From NCBI GenBank assembly GCA_018267915.1, contig JAFDXN010000030.1, forward strand, positions 42,227-106,226: DNA of 64,000 nucleotides. Direction: 5' to 3'. The stretch is from Bacteroidota bacterium (GTDB taxonomy: Bacteria > Bacteroidota > Bacteroidia > Chitinophagales > Chitinophagaceae). Positions within the stretch are counted from its first letter, which is position 1. Each line of letters begins with the position of its first letter. This document shows, piece by piece, positions 16,652 through 26,153 of this stretch. The notes beneath the pieces were generated by a model. The model saw only the letters and a program-made list of their open reading frames with translations. It ran no database searches and was not told the origin of the DNA. Both the position numbers and the translations under genes were made by a program.

Positions 16652-18436
16652 ATGCAGAAATATTCCGTAAACCAACACTTGATCGAAACCATCCTCGCCT
16701 GGGTTAACTCCGGCGAGATCGCCATCCCTGAAATTCAAAGACCCTTTGTATGGGATGGCGCTAAGGTCAGGGATCTGCTTGATAGCCTCTATCAAGGTTA
16801 CCCCATTGGCTACATTATCGCATGGCGCAACCCGAACATTCGTCTTAAGGATGGGAGTATCAGTGAGGGGAAGAAGATTCTCATTGATGGGCAGCAGCGC
16901 GTGACTGCATTAACGGCGGCTATTTTAGGGCAGTATGTCGTTAATAAGACATACCAAAGGGTAAAGATAAAGATCGCGTTTCACCCGGTAGAAGAACGAT
17001 TTGAAGTACAGAACCCCGCCATTCTAAAAGATAAGACCTGGATCCCTGATGTAGCGGAAGCAATCAATGGTGACCTTTTTGAAGTTGCCGATAAGTATTT
17101 TGAATTAAACCCTGACGTTGATAAGAAACAGGTCAGAAATGCATTTTCTACCCTTATCAATATTCCTAAAAAGCAAATCGGCCTTATTGAACTGGCTCCC
17201 GACCTGGATATAGAGACCGTTACCGAGATATTCATTCGAATAAACTCGAAGGGCGTGGTGTTAAGCCAGGCAGACTTTGCCATGAGCAAGATCGCTTCCA
17301 ACACTGAATATGGCGGCAATGAACTCCGTAAGGCTATCGATTATTTCTGTCACTTGGCGATAGCGCCTGACTTTTACAAACACATTGTCGAGAATGACAA
17401 GGAGTTTGCAAAGACCGATGCGTTCCAAAAGATGCAATGGCTCAAAGATGAGAATGAAGACCTCTATGAGCCGGACTATACTGACCTGATAAGGGTTGCC
17501 TTTACCTCTCAATTCAACCGGGGAAGACTGTCCGACCTTGTTAGCCTGTTATCGGGAAGGAACTTTGAGACGCGCACATTTGACGAAACCATTGCTGAAC
17601 AATCTTTTGCAACACTACGTTCCGGCGTGCAGAAGTTCACCAATGAGACGAATTATAAGCGCTTCCTGATGATCGTAAAGTCAGCAGGTTTTATCTCTCC
17701 AAAACTGTTACGTTCACAGAACGTGATGAATTTTGCCTATGTGCTGTATTTGAAACTGAAGGAACTAGGGGTAAATTCTGTTGCCATTGAAAGTCATGTT
17801 CGCCGTTGGTTGGTCTATTCCATACTAACAGGTAGATATTCAGGCTCTCCAGAAAGTGTTTTTGACTTTGATATAAAACAGATCAGCCAAAAGCCATTTT
17901 CAGAATATCTTAAGGAAAAGGAGGACGGTGAACTGTCCGATGCCTTCTGGTACGCCTCTTTACCTCAAAGCCTAGATACTTCTGTGGCAAGTAGCCCCTA
18001 TTTCCATGTATTCCTGGCTTCACAGGTCAAAGCTAATGACAGAGGGTTCCTTTCGCGTGATGTAATGGTCGGTGACCTGATATCCCTGCGCGGTGATATT
18101 CACCACCTGTTCCCGAAAGACTATTTGAAGAAAAGTGGCCTGGACAGAGGGAAGTATAACCAGATAGCGAACTACGCTTATATGCAGTCCGAGATAAATA
18201 TAAAGATAGGCAACAAGGCCCCTAAAGATTACTTTGAACTAATTGCAGGTCATATGGAGACTGGCGATATGAAAGTCAGTGGTATCTCTACCCAGGACGA
18301 GCTGCTTGCCAACCTGAAAATGAATTGCGTTCCAACAGAGATCATGCAAATGAGTTTTAATGACTTTCCTGATTTTCTCGATTTGAGACGGAAGCTGATG
18401 GCTACCAAAATCAAGGAATACTATTACTCGCTATAA
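16652..18436 (+). CDS. DUF262-HNH protein (GmrSD-like), in the type III operon
   Basis: This 594-aa protein's N-terminal DUF262/ParB-like domain has [12 protein letters not shown] (about residue 25) and the signature [12 protein letters not shown] (about 78), which in GmrSD and BrxU is tied to nucleotide use. The C-terminal part has an HNH-type nuclease core: [12 protein letters not shown] at 481-492 and a downstream [14 protein letters not shown]. The family includes type IV enzymes that cut modified DNA. Placed 13 bp after res and 14 bp before the helicase gene, it is most likely an accessory nuclease or modification-dependent arm of the same system. That role is inference. Confidence 0.85.
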   Translation: MQKYSVNQHLIETILAWVNSGEIAIPEIQRPFVWDGAKVRDLLDSLYQGYPIGYIIAWRNPNIRLKDGSISEGKKILIDGQQRVTALTAAILGQYVVNKTYQRVKIKIAFHPVEERFEVQNPAILKDKTWIPDVAEAINGDLFEVADKYFELNPDVDKKQVRNAFSTLINIPKKQIGLIELAPDLDIETVTEIFIRINSKGVVLSQADFAMSKIASNTEYGGNELRKAIDYFCHLAIAPDFYKHIVENDKEFAKTDAFQKMQWLKDENEDLYEPDYTDLIRVAFTSQFNRGRLSDLVSLLSGRNFETRTFDETIAEQSFATLRSGVQKFTNETNYKRFLMIVKSAGFISPKLLRSQNVMNFAYVLYLKLKELGVNSVAIESHVRRWLVYSILTGRYSGSPESVFDFDIKQISQKPFSEYLKEKEDGELSDAFWYASLPQSLDTSVASSPYFHVFLASQVKANDRGFLSRDVMVGDLISLRGDIHHLFPKDYLKKSGLDRGKYNQIANYAYMQSEINIKIGNKAPKDYFELIAGHMETGDMKVSGISTQDELLANLKMNCVPTEIMQMSFNDFPDFLDLRRKLMATKIKEYYYSL

Positions 18437-18450
18437 TATATTGGGCTTAA

Positions 18451-21400
18451 ATGACACTGATAGATAATGTAAATAACCGCCTAGGAGATGAATTAAAGAC
18501 CGAAATCAAGAAAGGGAGCAAGCTTTCGATTGCTGCTTCCTCATTTTCTATTTATGCATTTGAGGCGCTCAAAAAGGAACTAAAGGGAATTGAAGAACTC
18601 AAATTCATCTTTACGTCTCCCACATTCATTGAAGAAAAGCTTCAACGGGAATCCCGTGAATTCTATATTCCGCACATTTACAATGAGTCGCATCTTTGCG
18701 GCGGCGAATTCGAATTGCGTTTGAAGAACGAACTTACCCAACGAGCTATCGCTAAAGAATGCTCTGACTGGGTAAAGGAGAAAGTGACTTTCAAAACCAA
18801 CAAACATGCTAACATTCCACTTAACGGGCTGATCCATGTTGATAATCCTGAACAGGGTGCTGCTTATACAAACGTCAGCAGCTTTACTACTTCGGATCTG
18901 GGATTAACACCCAAGGTTGGTTTCCCTACACTCATACAAAAGATAGATTTCCCCCAAAGCAACGCTTACCTGGACTGGTTTAATCAGGTTTGGGAAAACG
19001 AAGAGAACCTGAAGAACGTCACGCAGTCTGTTCAGGAATACTTTGAGAATGCGTTCAAAGAGAACAGTCCTGAGTTTATCTATTTCATCACACTCTACAA
19101 TATATTCAATGATTTCCTGAATGATATCGAGATGGACAACCTGCCCAATGATGAAATCGGGTTCAGGCATACTGAAATATGGAGCCATCTCTATAACTTT
19201 CAAAAAGATGCTGTTATAGGGGCGATAAACAAGCTTGAGAAATATAACGGTTGCATTATTGCGGATAGCGTGGGCTTGGGTAAAACATTTTCCGCGCTCG
19301 GCGTGATAAAATACTACGAGAAGCGCAATAAAGATGTTCTCGTATTGTGTCCCAAGAAGTTGGAAGCTAACTGGAACACATTCCGGCACAATGATAAGAA
19401 CAATATACTTGCTAAAGATAGGTTCCGGTATGACGTACTTTTTCATACCGATCTGTCGCGTGACCGTGGCATTAGCAATGGGCGGGAATTAGTAAATGTG
19501 AACTGGGGCAATTACGGCCTCGTGGTTATAGATGAATCCCATAATTTCAGGAATAATAATACAGCTGTAGGAAAGGAAAATCGCTACCAGAAACTTCTAC
19601 GCAAAGTAATGCAGGAGGGTATTGAAACTAAGGTCTTGATGCTTTCCGCTACCCCCGTCAATAACCGCTTTAACGACCTTAAAAACCAATTGGCCCTGGC
19701 GTATGAAGGTTCAGCGATCAACATCGATGAAAAACTCCATACGGAACAGGGCATTGAACAAATATTCAGAAAGGCGCAGCAGGCCTTTAATGCCTGGTCA
19801 AAGTTCGATGCTAGTCTGAGAACAACAGATAAGTTGTTAGATATGCTGGACTTCGATTTCTTCGAGATACTAGACAGCCTAACGATTGCCCGTTCCAGGA
19901 AACACATTACGACCTATTACGACACGGCCGATATCGGTAAGTTCCCGGTACGCAATAAGCCGGTTTCTATACAGAGTCCTTTAGCCAATAAAGGCATTAA
20001 CTACCAGGAAATAGCAGACCGACTATCACTATTAAATCTTTCTGTTTATTCACCATTGAATTACATTTTACCAAGTAAGGTTCAACTTTACGCAGAAAAA
20101 TACGACAAGAAAGTAAAGGCAGGAACGGGAACTTTTACGCAAATAGACCGAGAACGCAGCTTGCAATTGCTGATGCGAATCAATCTCCTGAAACGTATCG
20201 AAAGTTCCGTCGATTCCTTTGGATTGACCATAGAGAACATCAGGTTACAGATCGAGGACACACTTTCCGCCATTGCAAAGAATACCGATGATACAATTGG
20301 TGGAGTGCAGATCGATCCTTTGTCTGAAGAGATAGACTGGGAGTCTGATTGGGGGGAAGAAGAGAGTATTATTGGTAAAAAGGTAAGAGTACGAATTGCA
20401 GATATTGATGCTACTCGCTGGACGGAAGACCTGGAAGCTGATCTGCACATCCTTCAGGAACTGCTTTCTGCTATTTCCCATGTTGTCGGCGACAATGACC
20501 TCAAATTGAAGAGCCTTAAAGAAATTATTGCCGATAAGATCAAGAACCCGATCAATCCGGGGAATAAGAAAATCATTGTCTTTACAGCTTTCGCCGACAC
20601 TGCAAATTATCTATATAAGAACTTGAAGGGCTACCTGAAAGATGGCTATGATTTAAACTCTGCTTTAATAACCGGGTCGACCAGGCAATGCACCAGCAAA
20701 AATATTCCCAATGACCTGAACATTCTTCTGACATGCTTTTCGCCTATTTCAAAAAGCAAGGCGCAGATCGTACCGGAGATTGAGGACAGTATTGACGTTA
20801 TTATTGCAACCGATTGTATTTCCGAAGGGCAGAACTTGCAGGATTGCGATTTTCTCATCAACTACGACATTCACTGGAATCCGGTCAGGATCATTCAGCG
20901 TTTTGGAAGGATAGACAGGATCGGTTCTATCAATTCCAATATCACGATGGTCAATTTCTGGCCTGATGTAACCCTTGATGCATATATAAACCTGAAGCAA
21001 CGCGTTGAAAGCAAGATGCTGATAAGCAATATGGCCAGCACGGGTGACGACAATATCCTGAACACGGAAGATAAAGACCTTGAGTACAGAAAGATCCAGT
21101 TGCGTAAGCTAAAGGAAGAAGTCGTGGATCTGGAAGACCTGCGGGAAGGGGTATCTATCACAGACTTAGGCTTAAATGAGTTCAGGGTCGATCTGTCCAA
21201 TTATATTAAGACTTACGGTCCTTTAAAGAATATCCCGGAAGGCTTGCACGCGATCACGCAAGCGACAGAGAGCATTCACAAAGGGGTCATATTTGTTCTA
21301 AAGAACGTCAATAGCCAGGTAAACATCGACAAGATGAACAGGCTTCACCCATTCTACCTTGTATATGCCCAGGAAAGCGGTGAGATTTTATATAGCCATA

Positions 21401-21678
21401 TCGAATCCAAAAAGGTATTGGATATCATCCGTCTTCTCTCAAAAGGCATAAAAGAACCTTTAGCTGACCTTTGCACACAGTTCAGCAAGGAAACTAACGA
21501 ATACAGGGAAATGGATAAATATTCCCTTCTGCTCCAAAAGAGTATCAGTTCGATCTTAAAGACCGAAGAAGAGAAGGACGTCCTTAGTCTATTCAAAGCA
21601 GGTGGCACCACAGCATTGAAAGACAAAATAAAGGGCATAGAAGATTTTAAACTAATCTCTTTTATCGTTATCAAGTAA
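18451..21678 (+). CDS. SNF2-family helicase with N-terminal PLD-like region
   Basis: This is a 1075-aa protein. The first 180 or so residues resemble a phospholipase-D-like domain (KLSIAASSFSIYAFEALKK..., AAYTNVSSFTTSDLGL), but the HxK part of an active HKD motif is not evident. The SNF2/RapA-type ATPase follows: Walker A DSVGLGKTFSALG at about 272, DESHNF at 361, LSATPVNNRF, TDCISEGQNLQ, and motif VI QRFGRIDRIGS at 816. Such proteins translocate on duplex DNA and occur in several anti-phage systems. It is flanked by DUF262 and DUF4391 genes within 14 bp and 1 bp, so it belongs to the restriction operon. Confidence 0.88.
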   Translation: MTLIDNVNNRLGDELKTEIKKGSKLSIAASSFSIYAFEALKKELKGIEELKFIFTSPTFIEEKLQRESREFYIPHIYNESHLCGGEFELRLKNELTQRAIAKECSDWVKEKVTFKTNKHANIPLNGLIHVDNPEQGAAYTNVSSFTTSDLGLTPKVGFPTLIQKIDFPQSNAYLDWFNQVWENEENLKNVTQSVQEYFENAFKENSPEFIYFITLYNIFNDFLNDIEMDNLPNDEIGFRHTEIWSHLYNFQKDAVIGAINKLEKYNGCIIADSVGLGKTFSALGVIKYYEKRNKDVLVLCPKKLEANWNTFRHNDKNNILAKDRFRYDVLFHTDLSRDRGISNGRELVNVNWGNYGLVVIDESHNFRNNNTAVGKENRYQKLLRKVMQEGIETKVLMLSATPVNNRFNDLKNQLALAYEGSAINIDEKLHTEQGIEQIFRKAQQAFNAWSKFDASLRTTDKLLDMLDFDFFEILDSLTIARSRKHITTYYDTADIGKFPVRNKPVSIQSPLANKGINYQEIADRLSLLNLSVYSPLNYILPSKVQLYAEKYDKKVKAGTGTFTQIDRERSLQLLMRINLLKRIESSVDSFGLTIENIRLQIEDTLSAIAKNTDDTIGGVQIDPLSEEIDWESDWGEEESIIGKKVRVRIADIDATRWTEDLEADLHILQELLSAISHVVGDNDLKLKSLKEIIADKIKNPINPGNKKIIVFTAFADTANYLYKNLKGYLKDGYDLNSALITGSTRQCTSKNIPNDLNILLTCFSPISKSKAQIVPEIEDSIDVIIATDCISEGQNLQDCDFLINYDIHWNPVRIIQRFGRIDRIGSINSNITMVNFWPDVTLDAYINLKQRVESKMLISNMASTGDDNILNTEDKDLEYRKIQLRKLKEEVVDLEDLREGVSITDLGLNEFRVDLSNYIKTYGPLKNIPEGLHAITQATESIHKGVIFVLKNVNSQVNIDKMNRLHPFYLVYAQESGEILYSHIESKKVLDIIRLLSKGIKEPLADLCTQFSKETNEYREMDKYSLLLQKSISSILKTEEEKDVLSLFKAGGTTALKDKIKGIEDFKLISFIVIK

Positions 21679-21679
21679 C

Positions 21680-22330
21680 ATGGTATCGCTTACCCTCCCC
21701 ATATCAACTAATATTAATCGTGCTATTCCAAAGAATAGCTTCGACAAGTACACCAATACGAAACAACGTAAGCAGTTCTCGGAATACGTTGATAAAATAA
21801 GGTGGACGAATAAGCTATCCATAGAAACAATAAATCTGAATGGTAAAGAGATAAGTGAAATACAGGTATTCGAGATACGACTGAAGAAGAAAGAAAAGAT
21901 AACTGATGTTTTAGCTGTTATTGACCGGGCTATCCCCTATCCCATCATTTTCAAACTTATATATCAGGATGAAGCTATGTTCTCCGTTTCTCAGAAACAT
22001 CCCCATCCTTTAAATGAGAATAATACTGTGATCGACTGGACTTTCAGCAGTGAATGGTTCCAGGAAGACAGTAGTCCCTTTGCTTTGAACTTAAAACAAA
22101 GCCTGGACCATATTTTTACCGACTTCTGCAAGCAGCTTGCAGGAAAACAATTTGAAAAACTGACACTCGTTGAATTAGTTCAACACGAACAGAAATTGAA
22201 AGAACTCAATAGAACAATAGCCAATTTAGAAGCCGCTATAAAAGCCAATAAGCAATTCAATAAAAAAGTTGAATTAAATCTTGAACTGAAAAAAGCACAG
22301 ATGGAGCTTCAAGAATTGCTCAACATTTAA
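21680..22330 (+). CDS. DUF4391-domain protein, last gene of the restriction operon
   Basis: This 216-aa protein starts 1 bp after the SNF2 gene. The N-terminal part matches the DUF4391 pattern (LPISTNINRAIPKNSFDKYT, then KIRWTNKLSIETINL, EIQVFEIRLKK, IDRAIPYPIIFKLIY). The C-terminal 55 residues form a Lys/Glu/Leu coiled coil. In my knowledge DUF4391 genes often sit beside such helicases and type III methyltransferases, so this looks like a dedicated partner, perhaps an adaptor between helicase and restriction complex. No catalytic motif is visible. The stop lies 5 bp before the 3' end of the convergent integrase gene. Confidence 0.8.
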   Translation: MVSLTLPISTNINRAIPKNSFDKYTNTKQRKQFSEYVDKIRWTNKLSIETINLNGKEISEIQVFEIRLKKKEKITDVLAVIDRAIPYPIIFKLIYQDEAMFSVSQKHPHPLNENNTVIDWTFSSEWFQEDSSPFALNLKQSLDHIFTDFCKQLAGKQFEKLTLVELVQHEQKLKELNRTIANLEAAIKANKQFNKKVELNLELKKAQMELQELLNI

Positions 22331-22335
22331 AACCG

Positions 22336-23655
22336 TCACTTCGCCAGCTTCACTCTTTGTAGCCACTCCATTTTTTGTTCGAGGCTTCCTCCAGCTCCAT
22401 ATTTAGGACGGTTGAACTTATGCCCCATAAGTTCAGCCTGAATTCTATCGGGCGTATTAACAGCCAAAATCCTATCCTGGAAACTGTGTCGAAGCGAATA
22501 GACCGTGTGTTTTTCACTCGGCATCAATTCATTTTCGCGGAGAAATTTGTTAACAGTTGTCGTGAGAACATCAGAATTATCCTTATAGCGAGAAAAGCCT
22601 TGTGGTAAATGTTGAAAGGCCTTCAAAGCGAAACCGACAAGGGGGATTTCTCTTTCGCTGTGGTCTGTCTTCAACTTCCGCTTCTTTCGCTGCACGATTT
22701 TGATATGGGGAACATCTCCCTCCAGGATAATATCTTCGGGTAACAGTCCGACAAGCTCCGCTGGCCTTGCTCCTGTTTCAGCCATCGCATGGAGTAACCA
22801 TTTTGCTTCAGGGTGAGTATTCTCTAAACGTGGGCTGTTTAAAATGTTTAGGATTTGTTCCGAGGTAAAAGGTAAACGGGTTTGCTTAAACTTCGTTTTC
22901 AGGAAGATTTTCTTGAAGAGGTGGTCAACCTTCAGATCCATTTCCAAATGGCTACAGACATTGTCCAAAATATCTTTCAAGTGGATAAAATTCTTGTTAG
23001 CACTATCTGGATGCTTGTTGTCGTTTTCAATGCGGACAAGCCACCAGTCCCTGAATGCGATAATGTCGGATCGGTTAATGTCTTTGATTGCCTTGTCACC
23101 TACAACCGCAAGGAAGTTCGACACTGCCTTTTTTCTGGGATTGCGCCATTTACGGATTTGATGCTCCGATTTGTCGAGAACGCGATCCTTAGACAACCCC
23201 CAAAAGATTTCCAGCATTTCAGATAGCTTCAATTGCGGTTCTGGAGCACCGCCCAGGACCGCCTCGACTTGTTTAGGGGTTGCGTCCTTAAGGGTAATGA
23301 TTCGTTCCAGCAGCTCTTGCAAAGGCAAGGCCGCGACCTGTGCTACCGGTTGGTAGTTGAAGCCCATCTGCCGGGCTAAGCTGACGGTCTGTTGGAAGCG
23401 TTTATTTTCATGTCTGACGCCAGCTTTGATAAGGTCCTGCCAATAGGCCTCTACTTGCTCATTCAGGAGAACAGCCTTTTTCCAGGCTTCCTTCCTCTCG
23501 GTCGTCCTAAGCGATACCCGCACCAACGCCCGGGAATCATATTGGGCAACGTATTCCGGAACCCTGCGGTTGAAGTAATAATGACCCCGCAATTGAATGA
23601 GATATGTCAAAGCGTCACTCCAAATGTGTATGAATTTGTGTAACGATTTAAACAC
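22336..23655 (-). CDS. Tyrosine recombinase/phage-type integrase (second integrase)
   Basis: This 439-aa protein has an N-terminal arm-binding-like region (LRGHYYFNRRVPEYV), a SAM-like core and a catalytic domain with ETGARPAELVG (Arg I), YSLRHSFQDR (His/Arg II), LMGHKFNRPKY (His412, Tyr419). The catalytic set looks complete. It lies convergent to the restriction operon, between the defence block and the mobilisation block. It may be the integrase of a smaller defence island nested in this element. No ATG lies close to the conserved start (LTYLIQLRG), so the given start may include about 15 extra residues; TTG near residue 17 is an alternative. Confidence 0.88.
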   Translation of the reverse strand: MFKSLHKFIHIWSDALTYLIQLRGHYYFNRRVPEYVAQYDSRALVRVSLRTTERKEAWKKAVLLNEQVEAYWQDLIKAGVRHENKRFQQTVSLARQMGFNYQPVAQVAALPLQELLERIITLKDATPKQVEAVLGGAPEPQLKLSEMLEIFWGLSKDRVLDKSEHQIRKWRNPRKKAVSNFLAVVGDKAIKDINRSDIIAFRDWWLVRIENDNKHPDSANKNFIHLKDILDNVCSHLEMDLKVDHLFKKIFLKTKFKQTRLPFTSEQILNILNSPRLENTHPEAKWLLHAMAETGARPAELVGLLPEDIILEGDVPHIKIVQRKKRKLKTDHSEREIPLVGFALKAFQHLPQGFSRYKDNSDVLTTTVNKFLRENELMPSEKHTVYSLRHSFQDRILAVNTPDRIQAELMGHKFNRPKYGAGGSLEQKMEWLQRVKLAK

Positions 23656-23853
23656 GTATAGATTTGCGACTGGTGGAAAATCGCAAAAATATGACTGTTT
23701 TTAAGGGGATAAATACCTGTTAAAGGCTTGATTTTTGGTGGCTGAGGAGGCCGCGACCATTTCATTTTTCATTCCAGACTTTTCTATGTTTTCAAAGAAT
23801 TGTTTGTTGCAAGAATTTCAATGTGTATAACAACATTGTGTAATGATATATTT

Positions 23854-24042
23854 CTATCCTAGTAAATTATCAGATGCTTGTAAAGCAAATTGGATAAGTT
23901 CTCTGTCACTTTGCATTTGCGACTTTTCATGATGCAGCCGCTTAAAAATCGGAAGGTAAATTGTCCCTCCATCTCGAATGATTGTCGCCATGATTAAATA
24001 GCAGTCATTCAACAAAGTCTCTTGTTTCGACATCGATGACAT
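23854..24042 (-). CDS. Small hypothetical protein, 62 aa
   Basis: This is a 62-aa helical protein (MSSMSKQETLLNDCYLIMATIIRDGG...). It lies divergent from the helix-turn-helix gene at 24303, upstream of the second integrase and in the same direction as it. Composition is protein-like, but there is no motif. It may be a recombination directionality factor or a small regulator; neither can be shown. Confidence 0.4.
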   Translation of the reverse strand: MSSMSKQETLLNDCYLIMATIIRDGGTIYLPIFKRLHHEKSQMQSDRELIQFALQASDNLLG

Positions 24043-24101
24043 TTTTCCTCCAATCGAAAAGAACGATTCATAGCGTAGTTGATTCGTTTGTGTGAAAAAA
24101 T

Positions 24102-24129
24102 CACGTTCGCTAACGTGCGTTAATTAACG
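24102..24129. promoter_or_regulatory. Two adjacent palindromes, candidate operator
   Basis: CACGTTCGCTAACGTG (24102-24117, two mismatched centre positions) is followed directly by the perfect palindrome CGTTAATTAACG (24118-24129). They lie in the 260-bp gap between the divergent genes at 24042 and 24303, a natural place for binding of the encoded helix-turn-helix protein. Confidence 0.4.
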
Positions 24130-24302
24130 TTTAACTCCCCAATAAATGGTATCGTTTATTAACAAAACGTGCATTTAAATCAATCTGTTACATCAAATAG
24201 TATTCATCGGTATTAACCGGCATTAATTTTTCATATTTGTTTTGACATCTCTGATTTGATTCGTCTATCAACCTTTCCTGCAGACTTACGGACGACAGGT
24301 GA

Positions 24303-24530
24303 ATGATGACTGAAGAACAAAACGAATTTGATTTTAAAGCTAGTTTTCTAACTGAGCCTTTGTGGGACAGAGAAAAGCTCGCTGAGTTTTTAAATACCAC
24401 TCCCGCTACACTAGCTGTATGGGATTCAACGAAGCGATACGATCTGAAACCTATTAAGGTAGGGACCAGCGTTCGGTATTGCCCCGCATATATCAGGCAC
24501 TTCTACGCAGAAAAATACCTGAAGCCGTAA
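24303..24530 (+). CDS. Helix-turn-helix (MerR/excisionase-type) protein
   Basis: This 75-aa protein contains one winged-helix segment (LWDREKLAEFLNTTPATLAV, then WDSTKRYDLKPIKVGTSVRY) of the AlpA/Xis-like HTH_17 type. Such proteins guide excision or control element genes. It is the first gene of a plus-strand run with the toprim and RadC-like genes. ATG codons at 24303 and 24306 are both possible. The palindromes upstream may be its site. Two recombinases exist on this element, and which one it serves is unknown. Confidence 0.7.
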   Translation: MMTEEQNEFDFKASFLTEPLWDREKLAEFLNTTPATLAVWDSTKRYDLKPIKVGTSVRYCPAYIRHFYAEKYLKP

Positions 24531-24565
24531 CATCAACATACATATTCCCTTAAAGAGAAAGCACA

Positions 24566-25483
24566 ATGAACATTGACTATGCTAACAGTATACCCTTGCG
24601 CGTAATTTTGGCGAAAATGGGCAGCCAGCCTCGAAGCTCAATAGGCAGAGAGCTAAACTACCGCTCGCCTCTGGATCCTCAGAAAAACAGCATCCTGATT
24701 GTCGATACCGAAACGAATGTCTGGCGGGACATCGGATTGCAGGTAGGAGGCAACGTTGTACAGCTTGTATGCGCCTATTTAAAAGCGACCGGGGAACATT
24801 CAACAATGGTCGATGCTCTCCGCTGGATTAAAAACATGGTTGGTTACGCAGTTCTGATTCCTCCATCGAACGCAGAAGATCATTCATTGCAAGATTCGTT
24901 GTTGTCACTTGTCGATGTTGAACACATATCTTCTCTACCCCTTATTGAATACCTTGAAGACATGCGAAAAATACCTTTTGACTATGCAAGGTTTGTACTT
25001 AAAGAGGTTACAGTTCTTAATTCTAAGTCTGGCAACTATTTTAAAGCTCTTGGACTTCAGAATGAAGAAAAAGGCTTTGCAATCCGTAACCCATTCGTAA
25101 AGGCGCAGGTAAAGCCGGCGGCGGTCAGCTTTATGAGAGGTCAGGTGGTAAAGCCATCAGGGATTCATATTTTCAAAGATGTCCTGGATTATTTGTCCTT
25201 GATTTCCTATCGAAGTGGAGATCCATTGACGAACGATGCTTTGATTCTTAACTCATTAAAATGTATGCCCGAATCCGCAGCATATATCCGACACTACGGA
25301 TACAGTAATGCTTTTACCTGGCTTGATAATGACATTATTGGTGACGCAGCGACACGACAATATGCCCGTTTTCTGAAAACGGAGCCGAATTTACGCCATG
25401 TACGGATGAACAAAATCTACGATGGGTTTAAAGACATGAATGAATGGTGGGCAAGCGAAGGCGCGTCCAAATCCAAGAATTAA
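24566..25483 (+). CDS. Toprim-domain (primase-like) protein of the mobile element
   Basis: This 305-aa protein's N terminus (IPLRVILAKMGSQPR..., then TNVWRDIGLQVGGNVVQL) resembles the DNA-primase zinc-finger region of Bacteroidota element proteins, but the zinc ligands are missing. The C terminus carries a toprim-like pair: IHIFKDVLDYLSL (Lys where Glu is usual) and FTWLDNDIIGDAATRQY with the conserved Asp residues. Such proteins are thought to prime or process DNA during element transfer. Degenerate motifs raise doubt about catalysis. The RadC-like gene begins 2 bp after its stop. Confidence 0.72.
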   Translation: MNIDYANSIPLRVILAKMGSQPRSSIGRELNYRSPLDPQKNSILIVDTETNVWRDIGLQVGGNVVQLVCAYLKATGEHSTMVDALRWIKNMVGYAVLIPPSNAEDHSLQDSLLSLVDVEHISSLPLIEYLEDMRKIPFDYARFVLKEVTVLNSKSGNYFKALGLQNEEKGFAIRNPFVKAQVKPAAVSFMRGQVVKPSGIHIFKDVLDYLSLISYRSGDPLTNDALILNSLKCMPESAAYIRHYGYSNAFTWLDNDIIGDAATRQYARFLKTEPNLRHVRMNKIYDGFKDMNEWWASEGASKSKN

Positions 25484-25485
25484 GG

Positions 25486-25950
25486 ATGGCCATGGCCGAA
25501 TTGTATGAAATTGCGGAAGTCGAGCTGATATATAGAAAGCAATCTACAGCATACGACAATTATATCATCACCGAAGACACAGCGGCAAATGAGATTCTCC
25601 GAAAAGCCTGGGACGAGACGAAGATCGATATGGTGGAAGAGTTTAAAATTCTTCTGTTGCGCCAGAACAATTCCGTTATTGGCGTGTCCCACATTGCCAG
25701 AGGAGGAATTTCATCCTGTATTGCAGACCCACGGGTGATTTTCATGACCGCTCTTAAAGCAAATGCCTGCCAAATTATCCTGGCCCATAACCACCCCTCC
25801 GGAAATCTGAAACCGAGCCAGGCAGACCTTGACCTAACCGATAAGCTGGTTGAGGGCGGACGGCTACTAGATATCAAAGTGCTTGACCACCTGATAATGA
25901 CTTCGAACGGCTACACGTCGATGTTTCACGGCGGATATATGCTGCGCTGA
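25486..25950 (+). CDS. RadC-like JAB/MPN-domain protein
   Basis: This 154-aa protein starts at the first of two ATGs just after the toprim gene's stop. A longer frame from 25444 would overlap that gene. It contains the family core: LAHNHPSGNLKPSQAD (zinc site HxH with downstream Asp) and LLDIKVLDHLIM. Stand-alone RadC-like proteins are common in islands and conjugative elements. Despite the name no repair role is established; a metal-dependent protease or isopeptidase-like fold is known for the domain. Confidence 0.88.
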   Translation: MAMAELYEIAEVELIYRKQSTAYDNYIITEDTAANEILRKAWDETKIDMVEEFKILLLRQNNSVIGVSHIARGGISSCIADPRVIFMTALKANACQIILAHNHPSGNLKPSQADLDLTDKLVEGGRLLDIKVLDHLIMTSNGYTSMFHGGYMLR

Positions 25951-25974
25951 ACTAATAACTAATGCGAAACGTTC

Positions 25975-26150
25975 ATTTCCCTTGTTTTGGGGTGATAGTT
26001 ACGTTCAGTGACTTAAGCCAGTCGGCTCCGTCACCAACAACAAATTTCCTCTCGCTACGCGATTCACTCGCCCATCCAAATTTCTTGCTGGCTTGTCGCC
26101 TGTAACTGGCTTCTTGCGTCACTGTAACTATCAACCCCAACAAAGGAAAT
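25975..26150 (+). promoter_or_regulatory. Long imperfect hairpin ending at the ardC ribosome-binding site
   Basis: The left arm 25975-26012 (ATTTCCCTTGTTTTGGGGTG then ATAGTTACGTTCAGTGAC) is complementary to 26118-26150 (GTCACTGTAACTATCAACCC then CAACAAAGGAAAT) with a few insertions. The right arm contains the likely Shine-Dalgarno region AAAGGAAAT, ending 4 bp before the ardC ATG. A folded leader would hide the start region. The 105-nt loop contains further short complementary parts (CCAGT/ACTGG). Confidence 0.6.
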
Positions 26151-26153
26151 AAG

